From Geodermatophilus nigrescens (GTDB taxonomy: Bacteria; Actinomycetota; Actinomycetes; Mycobacteriales; Geodermatophilaceae), in assembly GCF_900129495.1 (NCBI RefSeq), contig NZ_FQVX01000002.1:310001-374000 (forward strand): a stretch of DNA of 64,000 nucleotides, read 5' to 3'. A program made the translations under genes and the position numbers. The notes under the pieces were generated by a model, which worked only from the letters and a program-made list of their open reading frames with translations, had not been told where the DNA came from and did not search any database. Of the stretch, positions 50,469-62,302 are shown one piece after another; position 1 is the first letter of the stretch, and every line of letters starts with the position of its first letter.

Positions 50469-51752
50469 TCAGCCGAGAACCTGAGGTACGTCCTGCCCGT
50501 TGGAACGCTTGGCCCGTCGGTACTCGTCGTAGGTGGCGATGGTGCCGGCGAGATCGGCTCGTGCCGCCTCCAAGATCAGGGGCTTGGGCAGCCGCTTGTC
50601 GACCCACAACCACGGGTCCGATCTGAACCACGCGTCAAGGTTGTTCGCGGTCAACAGCCGGCCCGGACCGAGCTGCTCGACCCGATAGAGCTGCGGATCA
50701 TCAGCTAGGCCGCGGAAGCCGGGGCCCAGATACATGACGCCGAACGCGTCGATGATCCGCCGGTCGTCCATCGGAGCCAGCTCGTGCAGCTGCGACGCCG
50801 GCGCCCGCTCCTGGGGCTGCGACGACGGCGCTGTTGTCTTCTCGGAACGTCGCAGCAGGTGTTCAGTGACGAGAGCGGGGCCGCGCGTGACGGCTTGCAC
50901 CACGAAAGCGGAGGTGATGTGTGGCAGCAAACGCTCGATGAGCTCCCGAGCCCAGGAGACGGTCGACTCCGGCGACCCGAAAGTCTCCTCCTGGAGATTG
51001 AATAGCACCCTGCCAGGCTGGTAGCCGAAGCTGACGTCGCGCGCCTCCCCCGGCCAGTCCACCACGCTGGCCTGAACCGGTAGATGCTCGCTTCCGAGAG
51101 CCAGGCGGGCGGTGGCCTCCCACTGCGCCGGATCCGGCTGCAGGCTCGACACCCCGTGCGCCACATACCGCGCGCCGGTGGCGCCACTGCGCAGCTCCTG
51201 ACACCAGGCCAACGCAGTATCGACGACGGCGGTCCACGCCTCGTCCTGCACGTCGCTGCGGACCCACCCGCGCAGTCCGTTAGGAGCCCCGAAAGCCCTG
51301 CGCCGCTGCCGGCGACCCACTGCATCAGCCCGCCACGGCAGGGTCACCGATACCGCCGTGAGCGCGGTCAACCCGGCGACGTCGTCGGGGTAGCGCGGCG
51401 CCGCGAGGGCGAGAGGGTTCCAGATATCTCGCGGAACGCCGATGCGAGCGTCCAGCCCGGCGGCTTCCAGCGTTGCGGACAGGTCGGTTACCACCGCCAC
51501 CAGATGCGTGCTGTTGCCGTAGTTCACCAGGCGCAGTAGGGACGTCCCGTCAGGTAGGAGCAGCGGCCCGAGCAGCTGCACGCCTTGCAGGTCTGGCCGC
51601 TGTCCGAGTCGAGGCTCCGCCTCCGCCACCCAAGAGGCCAGCGCGTCAACCAGCGCACCGGAAGTCGAGGCGCTGACGAGCACCCACAGCCCATAGTCGT
51701 GTCTAAGCGCCGCCTTGATGCGCTTGACGTCGACAGACACCGCCACGGCCAC
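50469..51752 (-). CDS. Unknown 427-aa protein of the lower-GC island
   Basis: A soluble protein with no motif I can name. The N-terminus (KRIKAALRHDYGLWVLVSAS) is helical; the middle is mixed alpha/beta (LLRLVNYGNSTHLVAVVTDL; IWNPLALAAPRYPDDVAGL); a Ser/Gln/Pro linker near 330 precedes a C-terminal segment (DDRRIIDAFGVMYLGPGFRG; LWVDKRLPKPLILEAARADL). Start uncertain: GTGs at 51761, 51752, 51746 and 51740 are all in frame after a GAGG. Base composition is below the chromosome norm. Convergent with the LRR gene; possibly acquired together. Confidence 0.65.
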   Translation of the reverse strand: MAVAVSVDVKRIKAALRHDYGLWVLVSASTSGALVDALASWVAEAEPRLGQRPDLQGVQLLGPLLLPDGTSLLRLVNYGNSTHLVAVVTDLSATLEAAGLDARIGVPRDIWNPLALAAPRYPDDVAGLTALTAVSVTLPWRADAVGRRQRRRAFGAPNGLRGWVRSDVQDEAWTAVVDTALAWCQELRSGATGARYVAHGVSSLQPDPAQWEATARLALGSEHLPVQASVVDWPGEARDVSFGYQPGRVLFNLQEETFGSPESTVSWARELIERLLPHITSAFVVQAVTRGPALVTEHLLRRSEKTTAPSSQPQERAPASQLHELAPMDDRRIIDAFGVMYLGPGFRGLADDPQLYRVEQLGPGRLLTANNLDAWFRSDPWLWVDKRLPKPLILEAARADLAGTIATYDEYRRAKRSNGQDVPQVLG

Positions 51753-51927
51753 ATTCCTCACATTCGCTACTAGAAGCCAGCAGCATGCGATGCCGGCCAT
51801 GCAAGAACGAGCGTCCTCGACCGGGCATGGCCCTAACGAGGTGTCGCGAGGCTGCCGTAGCCCATAAGCCGCCTTCAGAGACAGGGGTGGCGGCCCGCAA
51901 GTACGCAGGGCAGATCCAAGGACGCGG

Positions 51928-52917
51928 TCAGGACCGGGCGTAGCGGGCGGCGATCGCGGCGGCCCGGTCGTGCAGGGCGGCGCGCAGCCAGTCCGGGGAC
52001 AGCACCTCGGCGGCCGCCCCGGCCCGCCACAGCGCCCACTCAGCGTGCCGCCGGTCGGAGAAGTCGACCTCCAGCAGCGGCCGGCCGTCCCCGCCGCCGT
52101 CCCCGCCGCCGTCCCCGTCGCTGCCGTCGTCCCCGACCGCTCGGACGGCGAGCGCGGTGGCGCCCAGCTCCTCCCGCCGCGCGGGGTCCACGCGCACCCG
52201 GACGGCGACCTGCTCGCCGCCGGTCCGGAACCGCGCGACGCGCTCGCGCCACAGCCGGTCCAGGTCGACGTCGGCGGGCCGCCGCGCGGGCTCCGGCAGC
52301 TCCGCGGCGTCCAGCACGCGGGCCAGCCGGTAGGTGCGGTCCTCGCCACCGCGGGTGGCCAGCAGGTAGCCGCGGCCCCGCACGGTGACCAGGCCGATCG
52401 GGTCGACGGTCCGCCAGCCGGGATCGCCCGAGGGCGGCACGTAGTGCAGGCGCAGCCGGTGGCCGGCCAGCACCGCGCGGCGCACGACGGCGACCGCGGG
52501 TCCGGGCACCTCGTCGGCGACCGGCCGCTGGGCGACCAGGTCCTCCGCCGGGTCGGCCAGCAGCCGCCGCGCCGCGTCACCGGCGGTGGCCCGGTGTCCC
52601 TCGGGCAGCGCGTCGGCCACCTTGCGCAGCGCCGCCGCCCGCGCGGGGCCGAGGCCGAACCCGCGCCCGCCGACGAGCAGGCCGAGCGCCTCGTCGGAGG
52701 TGAGCCCGGTCAGCTCGGCGCGGAACCCGGGCAGCAGCGCGAACCCGCCGTGCCGCCCGCGCTCGGCGTAGACGGGGACCCCCGCCGTCGACAGCGCCTC
52801 GACGTCGCGCAGCACGGTGCGCGTCGACACCTCCAGCTCGCGGGCGAGCTCGGCCGCGGTCAGCCGGCCGCGCTGGCGCAGCAGCAGCACCAGGGAGACC
52901 AGCCGGTCGGCGCGCAC
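51928..52917 (-). CDS. YafY-type HTH + WYL-domain transcriptional regulator
   Basis: A 329-aa regulator. The N-terminal HTH is LTAAELARELEVSTRTVLRD; the central WYL-type domain includes LRLHYVPPSGDPGWRTVDPIGL and GRGYLLATRGGEDRTYRLAR; the C-terminal WCX extension ends in EWALWRAGAAAEVLSPDWLR. An Asp/Gly insert (DDGSDGDGGGDGGGDG) near 270 comes from a tandem ccgccgtccc repeat at 52081-52130. GTG 52917. Divergent from RidA; probably its regulator. Not one of the paired PafB/PafC proteins. Confidence 0.88.
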   Translation of the reverse strand: MRADRLVSLVLLLRQRGRLTAAELARELEVSTRTVLRDVEALSTAGVPVYAERGRHGGFALLPGFRAELTGLTSDEALGLLVGGRGFGLGPARAAALRKVADALPEGHRATAGDAARRLLADPAEDLVAQRPVADEVPGPAVAVVRRAVLAGHRLRLHYVPPSGDPGWRTVDPIGLVTVRGRGYLLATRGGEDRTYRLARVLDAAELPEPARRPADVDLDRLWRERVARFRTGGEQVAVRVRVDPARREELGATALAVRAVGDDGSDGDGGGDGGGDGRPLLEVDFSDRRHAEWALWRAGAAAEVLSPDWLRAALHDRAAAIAARYARS

Positions 52918-52940
52918 GCGCGGGATCCTGCCGGGAAACG

Positions 52941-52955
52941 TGACAGGAGGTGTCG
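52941..52955. promoter_or_regulatory. Candidate WYL-regulator operator
   Basis: TGACA-GGAGG-TGTCG: inverted GACA/TGTC half-sites 5 nt apart, in the gap between the divergent WYL and RidA genes, 24 bp from the WYL start. Confidence 0.45.
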
Positions 52956-53022
52956 TGGTTCGCCGCCAGGCTCCCCCGCACGGGGCGGACGAGGGTCCGC
53001 GCCCGGGACGGAGGGAGCAGCG

Positions 53023-53424
53023 ATGGCGGTGCAGAGGTCGGCGGTCGACCCGTGGACGTGGTCGGCGGCACTGGGGTTCTCGCAGGGTGTGGTGGTCACC
53101 GGGCAGTCCCGGACGCTGTGGTGCAGCGGGCAGACGGCGACCGACGGCGAGGGGAAGCCGCAGCACCCGGACGACGTGGCCGCGCAGCTGGCGCTGGCGC
53201 TGGACAACCTGGAGGCCGTGCTCGGCGGGGCCGGCATGGCGCTGGCCGACGTCGTCCGACTGGAGGTCCTCACCACCGACGTCGACCGGCTGCTGGAGTC
53301 CTACGGCGTGCTGGCCGGGCGCCTCGGCGCGGCCGGGGTCGCGCCGGCCACGACGATGCTCGGGGTGAGCCGGCTGGCGATGCCCGAGCTGCTCGTGGAG
53401 CTGCAGGCCACGGCCGTCGGGTGA
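53023..53424 (+). CDS. RidA (YjgF/Rid) family protein
   Basis: A 133-aa Rid protein: VVVTGQSRTLWCSGQTATDG, DVAAQLALALDNLEAVLGGAG and VRLEVLTTDVDRLLESY are the conserved elements. Typical RidA enzymes hydrolyse reactive 2-aminoacrylate imines; the usual C-terminal catalytic Arg is not obvious here (LAMPELLVELQATAVG), so it may be a non-deaminase paralogue. ATG 53023 with GGAGGG ribosome site. Converges with the MerR-HEAT gene with 1 bp between. Confidence 0.85.
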   Translation: MAVQRSAVDPWTWSAALGFSQGVVVTGQSRTLWCSGQTATDGEGKPQHPDDVAAQLALALDNLEAVLGGAGMALADVVRLEVLTTDVDRLLESYGVLAGRLGAAGVAPATTMLGVSRLAMPELLVELQATAVG

Positions 53425-53425
53425 C

Positions 53426-54454
53426 TCAGCCGTCCTCGTCGCGGGGGTCCCCGGCGGGCAGCTCCGGCATCCCGGCCAGGGCCGCGGCGACGAGGGCGAC
53501 ACCGGGGTCGGCGTCGGCGGCCAGGCGCCGCAGCGCCTCCCGGGCGGCCGGCCCGGGCACCTCGACCAGCGCCTGGGCCAGCCGGATGCGCACCGCCGGT
53601 CCGGCGCCCGGGGCCCCGAGCTCGGCGACGAGGGCGCCGAGCACCGCGCCGGCGTCCGCGGGGTCCCGGGACAGCGCCCCGAGCGCCTCCGCGGCGTCGA
53701 CGTCGGCGGTGCCCGCGACCACCATGGCGACGAGCGCGGGCACGGCGGCGGTCTCGCCGCGCCGGCCGAGCGCCAGGGCCGCGTCCCCGCGGACCGCCGC
53801 GTCCGGGTCGGCCAGCGCCCCGCGCAGGAGGTCGTCGGCGCCCGGCGTCCCGGCCTGCGCGGCGACCGCCCGCACCGCGCGCCGGCGGACCGCGGCGTCG
53901 TCGGAGCGCAGGCCGCCGGCGAGGGCCGGGAGGCCGCCGTCCCCGGACCGGGCGAGCGCCCAGCGCAGCGCCCCGGCGACGTTCGGGTCGTCCTCGGCGA
54001 GCGCCGCGCCGGCGAGCACCCCGGCGGGCACCGGCAGGTCGTCGGCGAGGGCCGCCCGCTGCCGGCGCGCGGCGCTGGGCGCGGCGAGCTCCTGCAGGAG
54101 CCCGACGACGCGCAGCACGTCCGGCCAGTCGGCCGGCGCGGACCCCTCGACGGCGCGCAGCCGCTCGAGCAGCTCGCGCTCCCGCGCGAGGCGCTCCTCG
54201 GCCGCCCGGACCAGGTCGGCCACCAGGGCGGCGGGCGCGAAGGCCGGGTCGGCGAGCGCCCGGCCCACCTGCTCGAGCGACAGGCCGAGCGAGCGCAGGC
54301 CCTCGACGGCGAAGATCCGGCGGACGTCGTCGGCGGAGTACTCGCGGTAGCCGCCCACGGTGCGCCCGCTCGGCGAGACCAGCCCGAGTGCGTCGTAGTG
54401 CCGCAGCATCCGGGCGCTCACCCCCGACCGGCGGGCCACCTCCCCGATCAGCAC
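53426..54454 (-). CDS. MerR regulator fused to HEAT repeats
   Basis: A 342-aa protein. MerR HTH at about 1-70 (IGEVARRSGVSARMLRHYDA, GGYREYSADDVRRIFAVEGL), coiled coil to about 105, then from about 120 a helical HEAT/armadillo-type solenoid (AAVRRRAVRAVAAQAG; AAVRGDAALALGRRGETAAV; VRIRLAQALVEVPGPAAREA). No small-molecule GyrI domain. It follows the separate HEAT protein by 10 bp on the same strand. The solenoid probably senses a protein or a large ligand; this is inference. Confidence 0.85.
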   Translation of the reverse strand: MLIGEVARRSGVSARMLRHYDALGLVSPSGRTVGGYREYSADDVRRIFAVEGLRSLGLSLEQVGRALADPAFAPAALVADLVRAAEERLARERELLERLRAVEGSAPADWPDVLRVVGLLQELAAPSAARRQRAALADDLPVPAGVLAGAALAEDDPNVAGALRWALARSGDGGLPALAGGLRSDDAAVRRRAVRAVAAQAGTPGADDLLRGALADPDAAVRGDAALALGRRGETAAVPALVAMVVAGTADVDAAEALGALSRDPADAGAVLGALVAELGAPGAGPAVRIRLAQALVEVPGPAAREALRRLAADADPGVALVAAALAGMPELPAGDPRDEDG

Positions 54455-54464
54455 GCGGGGCCGA

Positions 54465-55163
54465 TCACGATCCCGCGCCCTGCCCGGCGGCCGCGGCCGC
54501 CGCCCGCTCGGGACCGAGGGCTGCCAGGCGCCGGGCGTCGGCGAGCGCCGCGTCGAACCCGGCCTCCGGGTCGCGCGCGAGCGCCTCGGTGGCGCGGGCG
54601 TGCGCGGCTGCCTCCGGGTCGGGCCCGGCCGCGGCGCCGGCGAGGGCGGGTGCGACGGCGTCGCCGAGGGCGACCAGCGCCCGGCTGAGGCTCAGCCGCA
54701 CGTCGCGGCCACCCCGGCCGAGCTGCGACGCCAGCGCGGCGGCCAGCCCGGCCCGCTCGCCGTCGGGCGCGAGCGCGACCGCCGTCCGCCACGCGGTGCG
54801 CGCGACGTCGTCGTCGGGGTCACGCAGCAGGTCGCCGGACACCCAGGCCCAGGCGCGGGCGTCGCCGAGCTTGGACAGGGTGTGCAGCGCCTGCGCGCGG
54901 GCGCGCGGCACCGGGGAGCCGAGCTCGCGGCGCAGCCGGGGCAGGGTCTCGTCGGCCGGCAGCCGGGTCAGCGACCAGGTGAGCATGTCCCGCACGAACG
55001 GGTCGGGCTCCGCCGCGCACCGCCGCACGAGCACCTCCAGCAACCCGGGGCCGGGCGAGGAGCCGGCAGCCAGGGCCGCGCGCAGCCGGACCGACGGGTC
55101 CGGGGCGCCGAGGGCCTCCGCCAGACCGGCGGACGGGCCGGCGGGCGGGTTCGTCGTGGGCAT
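54465..55163 (-). CDS. HEAT-repeat protein
   Basis: A 232-aa solenoid: repeated helical pairs such as [40 protein letters not shown] and [20 protein letters not shown]. No membrane segment. ATG 55163 with a GGAGGT ribosome site 7 nt away. First gene of a two-gene operon with the MerR-HEAT regulator, behind a large MerR-type palindrome, so probably the regulated target and possibly the regulator's binding partner. Confidence 0.8.
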   Translation of the reverse strand: MPTTNPPAGPSAGLAEALGAPDPSVRLRAALAAGSSPGPGLLEVLVRRCAAEPDPFVRDMLTWSLTRLPADETLPRLRRELGSPVPRARAQALHTLSKLGDARAWAWVSGDLLRDPDDDVARTAWRTAVALAPDGERAGLAAALASQLGRGGRDVRLSLSRALVALGDAVAPALAGAAAGPDPEAAAHARATEALARDPEAGFDAALADARRLAALGPERAAAAAAGQGAGS

Positions 55164-55190
55164 CGGGACCACCTCCGGGGCCCAGCCGAC

Positions 55191-55211
55191 ACCCTGTCAC
55201 GGTGTCAGGGT
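55191..55211. promoter_or_regulatory. MerR-type operator of the HEAT operon
   Basis: ACCCTGTCAC-G-GTGTCAGGGT, a 21-bp palindrome broken only at the two symmetric T positions and the centre. On the minus strand it follows a TTGACC -35 (55214-55209). It lies 28 bp before ATG 55163 and touches the stop of the CocE-type gene. Confidence 0.65.
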
Positions 55212-56899
55212 CAAGCCCCGGCGCGTGCGTCAGGACGAGACGGCAGCACCGGGACCAGCAGGTGCGAGTCGAAGCGCCCGCCGGTGTGCGCCACCTGCCG
55301 GCCGCGGTTCACCGTCTCTCGGTGCCGGGCGAAGGTGAGGTGCTCCGGATAGCGCATCACGTCGCTGCCCTGGACGACGAGCAGCAGCCGCTCCCCCGCC
55401 TCGAAGCGGGTGCCCGAGGGCCACACCTCGACGTCGAGCCGGGTCGGCTCCCCCGGGGTGAGCGGCAGCGCCCGCCGGTGGGCCAGCACCGGCATGGAGT
55501 CGGTCGACCGCTCGGGGTCCAGCTCGCGGTGCGAGGCGCGCAGCCAGCCGTTGGCGACCGGCCCGTCCTCGAACTGCCCGTAGTAGGCGAACCCGACCTG
55601 CCGGCCCTCGGCGTCGAGCTTGAACAGCGCGACGAAGACGTCCATGTCGTCGGCCTCGTCGGCCGAGACCCACAGGGCCGCCTTCACGTGGCCGACGATC
55701 TCGGTCGCCTCCTCGAAGGTGATCTCGAAGGTCGCCCGGCGGGGGGCGAGCCCGCTGCCCAGCCCGTCGTAGCCGGCCTCCTCCTCGTCGCCGGGCGCCG
55801 CCCAGCCCAGCGAGCCGTCGCCGGCCCGCAGGAACAGCCGGCGGTACTCGACGTCCTCCAGCGGCCACTCCCGGGCATCCCGCCAGGTCCCCTCGTTGTA
55901 CGCACTGCGCACCTCGGCGCGCACCCGCGGCCAGGACTCGATCCCGGTGCCGGGCCGGTCCAGCAAGAAGTGGTCGAAGAAGGCCCGCTGTCGCTCGACC
56001 ATCTCGGGCTCGTAGTAGTAGGCCCACTTCTTGCGCCCGTGGACGTCCAGCCACTTCTGCTCCGAGGAGATCCGGCGGAAGCCCTCGAGCGTGCCGCGCG
56101 AGTGCAGCCCCTGGTCGGCCCAGCTGGCGACCACGTAGGCGGGCACCCGGACGTCCTCCAGCGGCGGGACCTTGGAGGCCCAGAACTCGTCGAAGAAGGG
56201 GTGGGCGGCGGTCTCGGCCTCCAGGTCCTCGATCTCGGTGGTGCTCGCCCCCCACCGCTCCCAGATGTAGGGCCAGAACGAGGTCTCCGGGATCCCGCCG
56301 TGCCGGGCGACCTCCCGGTAGGTGTCGTTCCACCCCTCCCACGGGTTGATGGCCGCCAGGTGCGGCGGGTCGAGCGCGGCCACCCGCCACTGCAGGCTGG
56401 CCAGGTAGGAGACGCCGGAGAGCCCCACCTTGCCGGCGCTCCACGGCTGCGTCCCGGCCCACTCGACGAGGTCGGCGAAGGCCCGGGCCTCCTCCGGCGA
56501 GTGGTAGGTGGCCCGGCCCTCGGAGTACCAGGTGCCCGGGCAGTCGGCGAGCACCAGCGCGTAGCCGTGGGGCAGCCAGTACTCCGGGTCGGGCGCCTCG
56601 AACGTCGTCAGGTCCGAGGTCCACTCCGGACGCACGCCGGCGGCGGGGTAGATCTGGCCGATCGGCGCCGGGTTGTGCTTGCCGTAGGGCGACCAGCTGA
56701 CCAGGGGCGCGGCCGGCACGTCGGTGTCGGGCCGGTAGACGTCGACGTAGAGCACGTGGCCCTCGTCGCCGAAGGGGACGGCGACGTCCCGCTCGACCAC
56801 CATGCCGGGACGGCGCTCCACGCGGTGCCGGGGCGGGCGGCCGGCCCGCGACTCCGGCGTGCTGCGCGGTGGGCGGAACAGGTACCCGGACCCCGTCAC
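55211..56899 (-). CDS. CocE/NonD-family hydrolase (X-Pro dipeptidyl-peptidase S15-like)
   Basis: A 562-aa serine hydrolase. The alpha/beta core shows VYRPDTDVPAAPLVSWSPYG, nucleophile Ser in GKVGLSGVSYLASLQW, LAAINPWEGWND, VVASWADQGLHSRG (acid) and GRKKWAYYYEP (near the His). The C-terminal jelly-roll domain runs from about 370 (LFLRAGDGSLGWAAPGDEEE). Family members cleave esters or amides such as cocaine, glutaryl-7-ACA or X-Pro peptides; substrate here unknown. GTG 56899; a 13-bp tandem repeat lies upstream. Confidence 0.87.
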   Translation of the reverse strand: MTGSGYLFRPPRSTPESRAGRPPRHRVERRPGMVVERDVAVPFGDEGHVLYVDVYRPDTDVPAAPLVSWSPYGKHNPAPIGQIYPAAGVRPEWTSDLTTFEAPDPEYWLPHGYALVLADCPGTWYSEGRATYHSPEEARAFADLVEWAGTQPWSAGKVGLSGVSYLASLQWRVAALDPPHLAAINPWEGWNDTYREVARHGGIPETSFWPYIWERWGASTTEIEDLEAETAAHPFFDEFWASKVPPLEDVRVPAYVVASWADQGLHSRGTLEGFRRISSEQKWLDVHGRKKWAYYYEPEMVERQRAFFDHFLLDRPGTGIESWPRVRAEVRSAYNEGTWRDAREWPLEDVEYRRLFLRAGDGSLGWAAPGDEEEAGYDGLGSGLAPRRATFEITFEEATEIVGHVKAALWVSADEADDMDVFVALFKLDAEGRQVGFAYYGQFEDGPVANGWLRASHRELDPERSTDSMPVLAHRRALPLTPGEPTRLDVEVWPSGTRFEAGERLLLVVQGSDVMRYPEHLTFARHRETVNRGRQVAHTGGRFDSHLLVPVLPSRPDARAGA

Positions 56900-57001
56900 G
56901 GGGCGCTCCCTCCGTCGGCGGGCGCCCAACCGGGGGGCGGACCGCCCGGGGCCGGGAGGCCCGCTGTGCTCGCCCCTACCGGTACACGCCGGTCCGCAGG
57001 C

Positions 57002-57047
57002 GGTCAACGCGGCCGGTCGACGCGGCCGGTCGACGCGGCCGGTCGAC
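57002..57047. repeat. 13-bp tandem repeat (ggtcgacgcggcc)
   Basis: Units at 57002-57014 (one base different), 57015-57027 and 57028-57040, plus a partial at 57041-57047. Each full unit holds GTCGAC, a 6-bp palindrome. Lies between the hppD stop (57068) and the CocE start (56899). Confidence 0.75.
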
Positions 57048-57067
57048 TCCCGCCCGGGCAGCCCGCG

Positions 57068-60203
<3,136 letters not shown>

Positions 60204-60208
60204 CCCAT

Positions 60209-60233
60209 CCCGGGCGGTCCGGCGCGGCCCGGG
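60209..60233. terminator. Hairpin between convergent hmgA and VWA genes
   Basis: CCCGGGC (60209-60215) and GCCCGGG (60227-60233), perfect 7-bp arms, 11-nt loop, just after the hmgA stop. Confidence 0.5.
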
Positions 60234-60234
60234 G

Positions 60235-60993
60235 TCACTCGGCGAACAGCGCGCCCAGGGCGGCGGCGACGTCGGCGTGGTCGCGCACCAGCCGCACCCG
60301 GCCGCGGCCGAGCCGGGCGAGGTCGCGGCCGAGGTCGACGTCCTTCTCGCCGGAGACGTCGAGCAGCACGTCCAGGCGCGGCAGCCGGGCGGCGGTCAGC
60401 CGCGGGTCGGGTCCGGCGTTGTGCACGCAGTCCGACAGCAGCAGCACCCGCGCGTCCCGGGCGGGCACCCCGGCCAGCTGCCGGGCCGCGGTCTCCAGCG
60501 CGAAGGACACGTTGGTCAGCCCCTGGGTGGGCACCCGCAGCAGCAGGTCGAGGACGGCGAGCGGGGCGACCGTCTCCCCCGGCCGGACGAGCACCGCGGC
60601 GTCGGACCAGAACGCGACGACGCCGACCCGGTCGCGGGTCAGCTCGCCGGCCAGCGCCCCGACCGCGGCGGCCGCCGTGCGCACCCGCTCGCCCTTCATC
60701 GACCCGGACACGTCGACGACGAGCACCACCGACCGGCGGCGGCGCACCCGCTCGCGCACCAGCACGTCCCGCTCGCCCGGGAACGGGTTCCCGGCGACCG
60801 CGTCGAGGGTGCGCTCGAGGTCGAGCTCGTCGGAGCCGCCGTTCCACGGCAGGGTGCGCAGCTCCCCGACCCCGCGGCGGGGGCGCCGGTCGGCGGGCGG
60901 GCGGGGCACCGCGAGGCGGCGGGCGATGGCCCGGGCTCGGGCGCGGGTCCGCTGGTCCGCGGCAGCGTCGGCCGTCAGGTCGGCCAGCGGCAC
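60235..60993 (-). CDS. VWA-domain protein (MoxR partner); start uncertain
   Basis: A 252-aa protein from GTG 60993. The von Willebrand A domain (about 90-245) has the metal site DVSGSMKGER (DxSxS) and later LLLSDCVHNAGPD. The frame stays open upstream to 61225 and reads like coding sequence (RPLRRKPKQLTEAPSLYRPA), but has no ATG/GTG there, so a CTG or other rare start is possible, giving about 330 aa. It shares reading frame with, and follows, the MoxR ATPase. MoxR-VWA pairs act as chaperones that load metal cofactors or remodel complexes. Confidence 0.8.
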   Translation of the reverse strand: MPLADLTADAAADQRTRARARAIARRLAVPRPPADRRPRRGVGELRTLPWNGGSDELDLERTLDAVAGNPFPGERDVLVRERVRRRRSVVLVVDVSGSMKGERVRTAAAAVGALAGELTRDRVGVVAFWSDAAVLVRPGETVAPLAVLDLLLRVPTQGLTNVSFALETAARQLAGVPARDARVLLLSDCVHNAGPDPRLTAARLPRLDVLLDVSGEKDVDLGRDLARLGRGRVRLVRDHADVAAALGALFAE

Positions 60994-61227
60994 CAGGTCG
61001 GCCGGCTCGTCGGTGGTGCCCGGCGCCGAGCCGCCGGCCGGGCCGCCGGTGCGGGTGCGCCGCCGGTCCCCGGAGGACAGCGCCAGCCCGTTGCCGCCCG
61101 GCGCGGGGCGGTACAGCGAGGGCGCCTCGGTGAGCTGCTTGGGCTTGCGGCGCAGCGGCCGGGTGCCGCGCGGCGCGCCGGACCGGTCACGGCGGCGGGT
61201 CAGCGGCGAGTCCGCCTCGACGGTCCT

Positions 61228-62265
61228 TCAACCGGGGCCGGCGGCGGCGGGGGCGAGCAGGAAGTGGTCCTCCCAGATCTCGCGCAGCACCGCCTCGGGC
61301 GTGGACTCGACCGTCTCGTCGACGGCGATCCGCCCCGACAGCGCCAGCAGCAGCGCGTCGAGCACCGTGCCCGTGTAGTCCTCCGGCAGGCCGCGCGGCG
61401 GGGCCACCGACGGCTCGGCGGGCAGCGCGACCTCGCGCATGTCGGCCAGCTGGGCGGCCACCAGCGCCAGGTCGATCGCGCCGCGCACGCTGCTGCCCTG
61501 CCGCACGTCCTCGCGGCCGCGGGTGGCGCGGGTGAGCGCGACGGCGTCGGCCACCAGCCGCGGTGAGCCCAGCCCGGTGCGGCGGGCGACGATGCCCCGC
61601 TCGGCCTCGGCGTCCTGGTAGCCGACGGCCAGCCGCACCAGCCGGTCGGAGATCGACGAGGACAGCCGCGTGGTGCCGATCGCGTCGTAGGGGTTCATCG
61701 AGGCGACCACCCGGAAGGTGGGCAGCGCCTCGACGACGCCGACGTGCGGCACCGCCAGCCGCCGCTCGGCCATCGCGGTGAGCAGCGTGTTGAGCGTGTC
61801 CTCCGGCGCCCGGTTGAACTCCTCCAGGTACAGGAAGCCGCCCGCGCGCATCGCCTGCACCAGCGGGCCGGGCACGAAGTTCTCCGGCCGGTAGTCCTCG
61901 CGCAGCACCCGCGCCGGGTCGTGGTGCCCGACCAGCCGGGTGGGCGTGAGGTCGGCGTTGCCCTCCACGAACACCAGCGGCACGCCCCACTCGGCGGTGA
62001 TCGCGCGCAGCAGCGTCGACTTCGACGTCCCCGGCGGGCCCTCCAGGACGACGTCGCGCCCGGCGGCGACGGCGGCCAGCAGCAGGTCCAGCTCGTGCGC
62101 CCGGCCCACCAGGTGGGCGGCCACCCGGCGGCGCACCTCGCGCACCGAGGCGCCGGCGTCGTGCCGCACCCGCGAGCCGGTCACCACCGGGTCGTCGTCG
62201 GGACCGGGGTCGGGAGACGGACCAGGACCGGGACCGAGGACGTCGGGCGAGGACGGGGGCGCCAC
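61228..62265 (-). CDS. MoxR/CbbQ-type AAA+ ATPase
   Basis: A 345-aa AAA+ protein. Walker A GPPGTSKST, Walker B FLYLEEFNRAPEDT, sensor 1 VASMNPYDAIGTT. GTG 62265 is preferred to GTG 62295 because a -10 (TACCGT, 62278-62273) ends 7 nt before it and a repressor palindrome (62280-62294) covers the other. Forms a MoxR-VWA module with the next gene. The shared operator suggests co-control with the mycofactocin-type SDRs by the TetR regulator. Confidence 0.87.
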   Translation of the reverse strand: MAPPSSPDVLGPGPGPSPDPGPDDDPVVTGSRVRHDAGASVREVRRRVAAHLVGRAHELDLLLAAVAAGRDVVLEGPPGTSKSTLLRAITAEWGVPLVFVEGNADLTPTRLVGHHDPARVLREDYRPENFVPGPLVQAMRAGGFLYLEEFNRAPEDTLNTLLTAMAERRLAVPHVGVVEALPTFRVVASMNPYDAIGTTRLSSSISDRLVRLAVGYQDAEAERGIVARRTGLGSPRLVADAVALTRATRGREDVRQGSSVRGAIDLALVAAQLADMREVALPAEPSVAPPRGLPEDYTGTVLDALLLALSGRIAVDETVESTPEAVLREIWEDHFLLAPAAAGPG

Positions 62266-62279
62266 CCGGCGGACGGTAG

Positions 62280-62294
62280 TGACACCCGGTGCCA
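62280..62294. promoter_or_regulatory. TetR/MftR-like operator, copy 1 (MoxR side)
   Basis: TGACACCCGGTGCCA, identical over 15 bp to 62966-62980. On the minus strand it ends 1 nt before the -10 TACCGT of the MoxR gene, the same layout as the SDR copy. Confidence 0.7.
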
Positions 62295-62302
62295 CAGGGC
62301 AA

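Noticed and set aside
51928..52917. WYL protein as PafB or PafC, the activator of the damage promoters
   Set aside because: It is a single YafY-type gene divergent from RidA; pafB and pafC are adjacent paired genes next to proteasome genes, which are absent here.
52949..52974. TGTCGTGG-N8-CAGGCT before RidA
   Set aside because: Only part of the upstream box fits and the -10 lacks the leading T; it also overlaps a better WYL-operator candidate.
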